Source: Eudorina sp. 2006-703-Eu-15
Taxonomy: Eukaryota > Chlorophyta > Chlorophyceae > Chlamydomonadales > Volvocaceae
NCBI GenBank assembly: GCA_003117195.1
Contig: BDSI01000158.1
Span: 87,688-151,687 of the forward strand
Direction of reading: 5' to 3'
DNA length: 64,000 nucleotides
Shown here piece after piece: positions 57,901 to 64,000 of the stretch. A program made the translations under genes and the position numbers. Positions within the stretch are counted from its first letter, which is position 1; every line of letters begins with the position of its first letter. Below the pieces are notes generated by a model. It worked only from the letters and a program-made list of their open reading frames with translations, did not search any database and was not told the DNA's origin.

Positions 57901-60900
57901 GAGACGCTGTGAGATGGGGAGGGGGATGAGGTGAGAGATGGGGAGGGGATGAGGTGAGACGCTGTGAGATGGGGAGGGGGATGAGGTGAGACGCTGTGAG
58001 ATGGGGAGGGGAGGGGGATGAGGTGAGACGCTGTGAGATGGGGAGGGGGATGAGGTGAGACGCTGTGAGATGGGGAGGGGGATGAGGTGAGACGCTGTGA
58101 GATGGGGAGGGGGATGAGGTGAGACGCTGTGAGATGGGGAGGGGGATGAGGTGAGACGCTGTGGGATGGGGAGGGGGATGAGGTGAGACGCTGTGGGATG
58201 GGGAGGGGGATGAGGTGAGACGCTGTGAGAGACCAGCCGCGTGGCCCAGGATGCGCGCGCACGCGGGTCATGCCGAACACAGGCGCAGCCCTGCCATCCA
58301 TCCCAAATAAACGTTCTGCAGCCATCTTGCCTTTGTTGTCCGGCTGCCGCCAGGCGGGGCCGCTGCTGGAGCAGTACGACATCAACCACGTCTTCGACAA
58401 CATCACCGTCTATGTGGCGGGAAGCAGCCCAGATCGTGAGGGGCCAGCAGCCGAGGGTGGGGGCCCATCAGCAGCAGGAAAGGGCCGCGGACGTGGTCGG
58501 TCGAGGAAGGCGGGTCCGGCGGCGGCCGGCGGCGGCAGGGGTGGCCCTGAGGAGGCCCCTGAGGCGCCACCACCTGCCGCGGAGGTTGACCGGACGCTCA
58601 AGCACTTCACCGCCTACAAGCTCCAAGTAGAACTGGTGGTGGAGGCGTGAGTGGGCGGGGGGTCTCGCGGCTTGCTGTATCTCGAGGGTACCTGCATGCG
58701 GGTTCCTGCTGGGTCCTGATGACTTTGAGGGGTGGGTGCGGTACCATGCAGCCAGGTCGGGCGCCCCTCCATCGGGGCAGCTGGGCACCTCGGAATGCAA
58801 ACAGGCGCACGGGCAGGATGGCGAGGGTAGGAAGAATAGGAAGGAACACCCAGAGGCGGGGTCAGCGGGGTAGGCCCTCATCACCTCCCAACGCGGGTGG
58901 GAGCGGGCGGGAGCGGGTGGGAGCGGGTGGGAGCGGGTGGGAGCGGGCGGGAGCGGGTGGGAGCGGGCGGGAGCGGGTGGGAGCGGGTGGGAGCGAGTGG
59001 GAGCGGGTGGGAGCGGGTGGACATCCGGAGGCTGCAGCCCGAGGGCCCCGCCCCGCCCGCCTCTGGCAGCAGCGCAGTATAAAAATAGGTCTACCAATCT
59101 CCTATAGTCCTGGGCCCCCCGCCCGGGCAACGATTGATTACGGGTGTCTGGGCAATGGCAGGTCGCCTTGGCCGCGGGGACAGGCCGCAAAGTAACTTGT
59201 CAAAGCTCTGTCGAAGTCTTTATGTCGTTATGTCCCCGCATGATGGCCTTGCGGCGAACGGCTGGGACGGACATCATGCCGGGTATGCCTTACCACTCCG
59301 CTCCCCCCACCACCTATATTCCCCACCACCACCACCGCCCCACCGCCACCACCCGACAGGCGCAGGGGCGGAACGGAAGACTGGCAGGAGCTGGGCCGGG
59401 TGTCGCCATCCGGCCCGCAGACAAAGACGGCTCGGAACGAGTGCGTGCTCGTACCTGGGGCTTGAATTCGGCGGGCAGGGCGGGCAGAGGGGGCAGGGCG
59501 GGCACAGGGGGCAGCGCGGGCAGGGGGGACAGGGCGGGCAGAGGGGGCAGAGGTGTTGCGAGGTAGTATGAAGCGTGAAATGTGGACGCACATACCTACA
59601 CAGGAGCGGAAAAAGGAAAAAGGGCGGCTGGAGGGCGACTGACCATCCTGGACACGTCATGATGTAACTGCGTGGCGCAAGGTGGATTGTTAGTCCCGAC
59701 CGGCCGACTCAGCGGGCACAGACAGGTTTGCAGGCGCCTCATGCCTCCATCTCATGATGTTGGTGTGCCTGGTGGTGGTGCTGGTGTGGGTGTTTGCAGG
59801 TACACGTTCGTGGGCTTCGGCCGCCACTTGCGCCAGCCGGGCACCTACCGGCTGCGCTTCGAGGCCCGGGAGACTCCGGGGCTGGAGCTGCTGGAGGAGG
59901 GGCAGCGACTGGAGCACGTGTTACAGGTGCATTAGGTAAAGGGGGGTAGAGAGAAGGGTTCACAGGTCAAGGAGGATGTAGGTAAAGGGGGGGTAGAGAG
60001 AAGGGTTCACAGGTCTAGGAGGATGTGGGTAAAGGGGGGTTAGAGAGAAGGGTTCACAGGTCTAGGAGGATGTAGGCGAAGCGCAAGTCCGGTCGGAGGG
60101 TGTCCCGTGTCATGCCATGTCATGGCACGCCACGCCACGTCATGCCACGTTGTCGTCAGTCTTTTCAGTTCGTGTCGTGCGGGGTCAGGGGACTCGAACG
60201 TGGGTGCGAGGGCGGGTGTGAGGGTACGAGCGCGGTGGTCCGTGTGTATGCGGCGGCCCATCCCGGGCGGGTGTCATGCCCGCTGTGCGTGTGAGTCCCA
60301 CCTCCCTGCCCCGCGCCCTCCCCTGACCCGCGCCCTCCCCTGACCCCGTCGTCTTTCCTGCCCTACCCTACCCAGGTCACCAGCGGCCAGCCGGTGCAGC
60401 TCCAAGCCTACTTCGTCGCGCCTTCCAGCAATGAGGAGGAGCACGAGCAGGAGGAGGAGGTCGAGGCGACAGCGGCTCGGGTGCCCCTGGCCCAAGCCCC
60501 CAAAGTGCGGCTGGGCGAGGTGATGCCCGACCTGGCCGTGACGATGCTGGCCCGCTATGGCGGCCAGGTACGCGGGGCCGCGGGGTCACCCCGGGTTGCA
60601 ACATTGCATTGCTGCATGAGGTTTATTACGGCCCGCCCAACTGTACAAGCGAGTCATGAAAGAGCTACCTGGGGTGGCGGATGCCGCTTGCGGTGCCTCG
60701 TGTGAATGATTTGACGCTGCAGTGGGCCCGGAGGGGCCTTTGCTGTAGCGTGTTTCATCCGCTGGTTAGGGTTCCGGTTCGGGTCCTCCAGGGGCGGCCC
60801 CTGACCGCAGCTGCAGCGTCGCTTCCTGTCTCTCTGCCTGCTTCCTGACTTGCGACGACAACGCACGATGATGCACGGGTGGTCAACGGAACACGCCCCG

Positions 60901-63353
60901 TCGCGAGCGACCTCCCCACCGCGAGCGTAACGGAGCGTGTCCCGGGGCCCTCATGAGGCTGGCTGGGCGTCGTTGGTGCAAGGTAGCGCAGCAGTGAAGC
61001 CCGGGGGTCTGGCGGTCTGGCAGCCGGCTCGTTGCGGTACATTGCGCCCCGAGGATGCCTGGGGATGCACCATCTCTTATCTTGCCCTCCATCGCGGTCC
61101 TTCTCTGTTCCCGCTTGCCGCAACGATCAATGCTCGTCCATTGCGTTCGTTGGCTGCCGCAACCAACCACCGCTGACGTGTCAGGTGGCATTCAGCCCGG
61201 GACTGCAGGAGCGACTGCGGAGGGCGGTCACAGCCACCGCCGCCGCCGCATCGACGAGGAGGGCGGCCCCGGCCCCGGCCGGCACCAGTGATGACGGCGA
61301 CCACCCCTTGGCGATCAACGCCGATGTGGTGAACGGAGACCCGCTGGCTCTCAAGCTGCTGCAGGCGGGGAGCGGGGCTGGCTCCGCTTCCTCGCGACCC
61401 GTGGGTCTGCGGTTTTCGCGGGACAACACGGTGATGTACGTCAGCGGGCTGTACGTGGAACCGCTGCCCCTGGAGCAGACGGTGGAGGGCGAGTCTCGGA
61501 GGGTGGCCTCGCTGACTGCGCGGCTGCGGGTGGCGCTGCAGACCGCAGCGGGGCAGCCCGCGCTGCGCACCGCCGTCGAGGAGGGCGGTGGTGCTGCTGC
61601 GGTGGTCCTGACGGGCGCCGCGCCGGTGGGCCGCACCCGGGACGTGCTGCTGGTCAGCGGCCCGCGCGCTGGTCTGCAGGTGGATGGCTGGTTCGCGAAT
61701 AGCACGCCACAGAACCCGCTGCAGGTGGGGCGTGCGAGCTGGCAAGTGGGATCTATCTGCTGGGTGTCATGTGGGGAACACGGGATGGGGCGGTCAGTGA
61801 GATAGGTGCTGGTGGACACACGCACGTGGATGTCAGGGACGAGGCAGGGGTGGGTGCGGCACTAATATGAGCACCGCAGCAGCAGTCGAGCGAATGGGAA
61901 ACAGCGATTCATCTTGGTATGCACCGATGAGGTTCGCTCTGGAGTTGGGCATGACTGAGCCACGCCGTGCGCCACGAGGAGGAAGCTGGAGGGGTCTGCG
62001 GCTGCTGCGGTGATGGTGATGATGGTGATGGTGGATCCGTACGAACCTCACAACGGAGTCTTCACGGCCAGACGACACATCAAACGTATCAATGTGTTGA
62101 TATCTAGTAACTCGCTGCACACCTGCATAACCCACCGCATATCTGCACACGATTTGACAGAACATATCGCCGTCCGTTCGGATGTCACGCGACACTCCTC
62201 GACTTCTCACATGCCCTGCGCTCCACCTACCCCGCCATGCTGCCCGCCACCCTCTACTTTCAACACCCACCGCCGCACCCACCCCAGCTGAGCAAGGGCG
62301 CGGAGCTCGACAGGGACCTGACGCTGCGGCTGCTGGACGCCAGCGGCAACCCCTTCTATCCCCGGCTGGAGGGAGGGGCAACCCGGGCAGTATGGCCCAT
62401 GGTGGAGCTCAGGTGCAGCGCCGGCCCCGGATCCCTTTCACCGCCGGTGGGTGGCAGTGTGGGATCGATCGTCAGCGGCAGCGGCAGCTGCAGGGAACCT
62501 GCAGGGGCTCTTATCTGCTCCAACGGCGCTTGAGTTACCACTCAGGCTGCCTGGAGCGTCGACCAGTACGGCGTGGACGGTTGCCTTGGTTGCGGTTCTA
62601 CCTCCTGAGATGCTCTCATGCAATCCTGCAATCCATGCAATCCATGCAATCCTGCAATCCTGTCTCTCATGCAATCATGCAATCCTACGCATAGCTTCAA
62701 GTACGCAAAACGGCGACGTGAACGGGACACCTTGCATCCCGGTGACCCACGGGTCCGTGTATCATGCGCAACCGACCCGCCGCCGCTGCCACTTTCCCGC
62801 ACCCAGGTGATGGTCCGCAAGCCGCTCAGGGGTCAGCAGCGGGCGACAGCGCACGGAGGGCCGCCGGGCGGTCGGGTGCCCCTGGCTGCGGAGTTTGTGG
62901 AGTCGGCTCGTGAGTGGTCGGCAGCAGTCCGTGTGTGTGGGCGTGTGCCTATTGCACAGAACACGTCAACCAACTCCGTCCATGACAGCGACCCTCGGCA
63001 CAGACGAGCAACACAGCGACCACAGACAGGCCCATAGGGGCGGCCCATAGGGGTTGGCCCTGTCTTGGGCCCTGTCCTGGGCCCGCTGACCAGCCCGACA
63101 GGCCGCTGTTGGTAATGATGCCACATACAGTGGATCCCGCAGGCCGCCGCTGCATGTACTGCTCTTCTGCGTCGAGGCTCTGCATCTGGGCCGGAATTGG
63201 TTTACGGGTTGTGTTTGCAACGGGGCCGGCGGGGAGGGTGACGGGGCGGCACCCTGTGGGTCATGCAGCAGGACACCCGGAAGATAAGAGGCGGCGGGCG
63301 CCGCCGTGGGAAGCCGATGGATCGATCGATCGATCCCGCCAGTCCGCCTCCGC

Positions 63354-63396
<43 letters not shown>

Positions 63397-63715
63397 GGGA
63401 CTGCCCCGTCCTCTGTCCTTCCGGGACCGCCGTACGTCCCGCAATTTCGCTTTTAGGCCCTCGCGTGGGGCCCTCCTCGATATGTCCGCTTCGAGCTTCC
63501 CTTTTCCGCGCATCCGCAACGCGTCGCACCGCGCAGAGTATCTGCTGGACGGCGCAGACTGCTGCCTGACCCTGCCCGGCTCCGACATCCGCGCCACGGG
63601 GCTACCTGGGGACCGGGGCACCCTCACCATCGCCCTGGCGAACGGCCCGAACGTGGGGCTGGCTGGGGGGGCCGGAGCGCGCCTGGAGCTGCAAGCGCAC
63701 TTCTGCGTCCGCAAG
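45955..63715 (+). CDS. SMCHD1/GMI1-type GHKL ATPase (partial; C-terminus off the right edge)
   Basis: At least 22 exons: 45955-46053, 46168-46243, 46359-46535, 47086-47204, 48067-48235, 48489-48571, 48752-48784, 49122-49293, 50247-50708, 51728-51845, 52520-52630, 53148-53453, 54090-54245, 56659-56878, 57503-57651, 58354-58646, 59800-59926, 60376-60567, 61185-61724, 62288-62446, 62807-62909, ~63457-63715. About 1,370 aa are visible. Residues 34-59 form the GHKL N-box (CLINLIENGVAATS), IEDNGTGMS (87-95) is the DxGxG box, and YFFNRQLNRHGRGCASLVYF (128-147) is the SMCHD1-like glycine box. IEDAYYFFIHG and an Ig-like YTFVGFGRHLRQPGTYRLRFE-type exon follow. Family members act on chromatin (silencing, DNA repair) and carry a C-terminal SMC hinge, which would lie beyond the window. 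Low-complexity Gly/Ala/Pro inserts occur in exons 9, 12 and 16. Phase does not close at 48784/49122 and 62909/63457. Confidence 0.8.
47990..48062 (-). mobile_element. retroelement 3'-end fragment, copy d, abutting an exon
   Basis: GGATGTTACAGCGGAACCCC through CCGAGGCTTCCTCACCATAC matches 12281-12425. Homology stops about five bases before the modelled start of GHKL-gene exon 48067-48235, so the acceptor region of that intron is largely retroelement-derived. Confidence 0.7.
49403..49425. repeat. (AGT)n microsatellite
   Basis: About seven AGT triplets in the GHKL-gene intron after exon 49122-49293. Confidence 0.85.
54480..55995. mobile_element. hAT-like DNA element with terminal inverted repeats, carrying a nested element
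   Basis: AGTGTTGCTATCTT at 54484-54497 is the exact inverted complement of 55981-55994. The right terminus extends to CAGTGTTGC, a hAT-type end. The octamer CCTTCAAC flanks both sides (54472-54479 and 55996-56003), as expected of an 8-bp hAT target duplication; the left junction has two extra T bases and one extra A. About 0.5 kb is the element itself and 1.0 kb is the nested repeat 54549-55561. No transposase is present. It lies in the GHKL-gene intron between 54245 and 56659. Confidence 0.7.
54549..55561. mobile_element. 1-kb dispersed element, copy 2 (nested)
   Basis: Roughly 90% identical by eye to 44224-45208, with a longer ACACGG-type tandem tract (about six units) and the same terminal GGGCGGGGCCCC palindrome and CAAAAACC end. 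Here the left end also carries GGGCGGGGCCCC. It interrupts the hAT-like element, so it inserted later. Confidence 0.8.
57785..58231. repeat. 32-bp G-rich minisatellite, about 14 copies
   Basis: The unit is GATGGGGAGGGGGATGAGGT followed by GAGACGCTGTGA/G, tandemly repeated with small indels, in the GHKL-gene intron between 57651 and 58354. The long minus-strand Ser/His/Pro frames over it are artefacts of the 32-bp periodicity. Confidence 0.95.
58900..59025. repeat. 10-bp G-rich tandem repeat
   Basis: About twelve GGGAGCGGGT/C units in the GHKL-gene intron after 58646. Confidence 0.9.
59065..59107 (-). repeat. intronic shared motif, copy 3 (inverted)
   Basis: On the minus strand it reads GGAGATTGGTAGACCTATTT then TTATACTGCGCTGCTGCC, matching 40770-40810. 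It is antisense within a GHKL-gene intron. Confidence 0.65.
59465..60075. repeat. two G-rich tandem arrays flanking exon 59800-59926
   Basis: GGGCAGGGCGGGCAGAGG-type units at about 59476-59550, and three copies of a ~46-bp unit (GTAGAGAGAAGGGTTCACAG) at about 59935-60075. Both are intronic and sit on either side of a short exon. Confidence 0.8.
63355..63396. repeat. (CTG)n microsatellite
   Basis: About thirteen CTG/TGC triplets in the last GHKL-gene intron before exon 63457-63715. Confidence 0.9.
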
Positions 63716-64000
63716 GTGCGCACCTCCACAGCACCTCCACCGCACCTCCACAGCACCTCCACAGCACCTCCACCGCACCGCCACCGCACCGCCACCGCAC
63801 CGCACCTCCGCCAGCACCCGGTGGATGAGGGGCGGCCAGGGGATTCCGATCGACCCGGTGCCTCATCAGCAGCACTGATCGGCGGGAGGCGGGAGCTCCT
63901 GTGGGGCCCCCTTGTAGCGCATCTGAGATCGGCGCCTACCGGGAGTTATCTTAACGGGGAGTACGCATGCCTCGCCCTGAGGCGCTCGTCAATGCACTTT
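63716..64000. other. intron of the GHKL-ATPase gene, running off the window
   Basis: Follows the GTGCGC donor at 63716. It begins with CACCTCCACAG/CACCTCCACCG tandem repeats to about 63810. I see no further exon before the window ends. Confidence 0.6.

Noticed and set aside
57405..58406. 333-codon and 296-codon minus-strand Ser/His/Pro frames
   Set aside because: They are produced by the 32-bp minisatellite and overlap GHKL-gene exons on the other strand.
1..64000. tRNA, rRNA, CRISPR array, bacterial-type promoters or operons
   Set aside because: None seen. Tandem repeats are contiguous minisatellites without spacers, and gene structure is eukaryotic.

Overview
The window looks like nuclear DNA of a chlamydomonadalean (volvocine-type) green alga. 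It is GC-rich, with intron-dense genes, GT-AG introns, strongly GC-biased codons, hydroxyproline-type PPSPPP proteins, abundant simple repeats, and (CATT)n-tailed retroelement ends. No bacterial-style operon, rRNA, tRNA or CRISPR was found.

Layout. (1) About 0.5-10.7 kb, minus strand: a multi-exon gene for a GAF-containing protein kinase. Its Gly-loop and VAIK exons are inside the window and the rest of the catalytic domain runs off the left edge. (2) About 10.7-35 kb: an AT-richer, repeat-laden island. It holds three tandem, same-strand paralogues (14.85-16.84, 20.78-23.20 and 27.24-29.58 kb). I model each as a short basic N-terminus, one transmembrane helix with a two-Cys juxtamembrane tail, and a proline-rich C-terminal half; all visible introns are phase 0. 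I read them as type II membrane-anchored hydroxyproline-rich glycoproteins and could not match them to a named family. The island also carries an intact 582-aa Penelope-like reverse transcriptase ORF (32.3-34.1 kb, minus), several copies of one retroelement 3' end and a long fold-back hairpin. (3) 35.8-42.4 kb, plus: a complete 11-exon gene for a plastid SET-domain protein of the pTAC14/PAP7 type, about 491 aa, with a GC-AG first intron. (4) 45.95-63.7 kb and beyond, plus: at least 22 exons of a very large GHKL-ATPase gene of the SMCHD1/GMI1 type, with its C-terminus outside the window. Its introns contain a nested transposon insertion and a 32-bp minisatellite.

How the genes relate. The three single-copy genes (signalling kinase, plastid transcription-complex SET protein, chromatin/repair ATPase) look like ordinary conserved housekeeping loci with no obvious joint pathway. 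The island between them is lineage-specific, built by local gene duplication and transposon insertion. Several repeats are shared between introns of different genes (the 100-bp repeat at 2.3 and 39.3 kb; a roughly 38-bp motif at 2.5, 40.8 and 59.1 kb; a 1-kb element at 44.2 and 54.5 kb). Exon boundaries were placed by hand from splice consensus and reading-phase agreement. Boundaries whose phase did not close are named in the entries.
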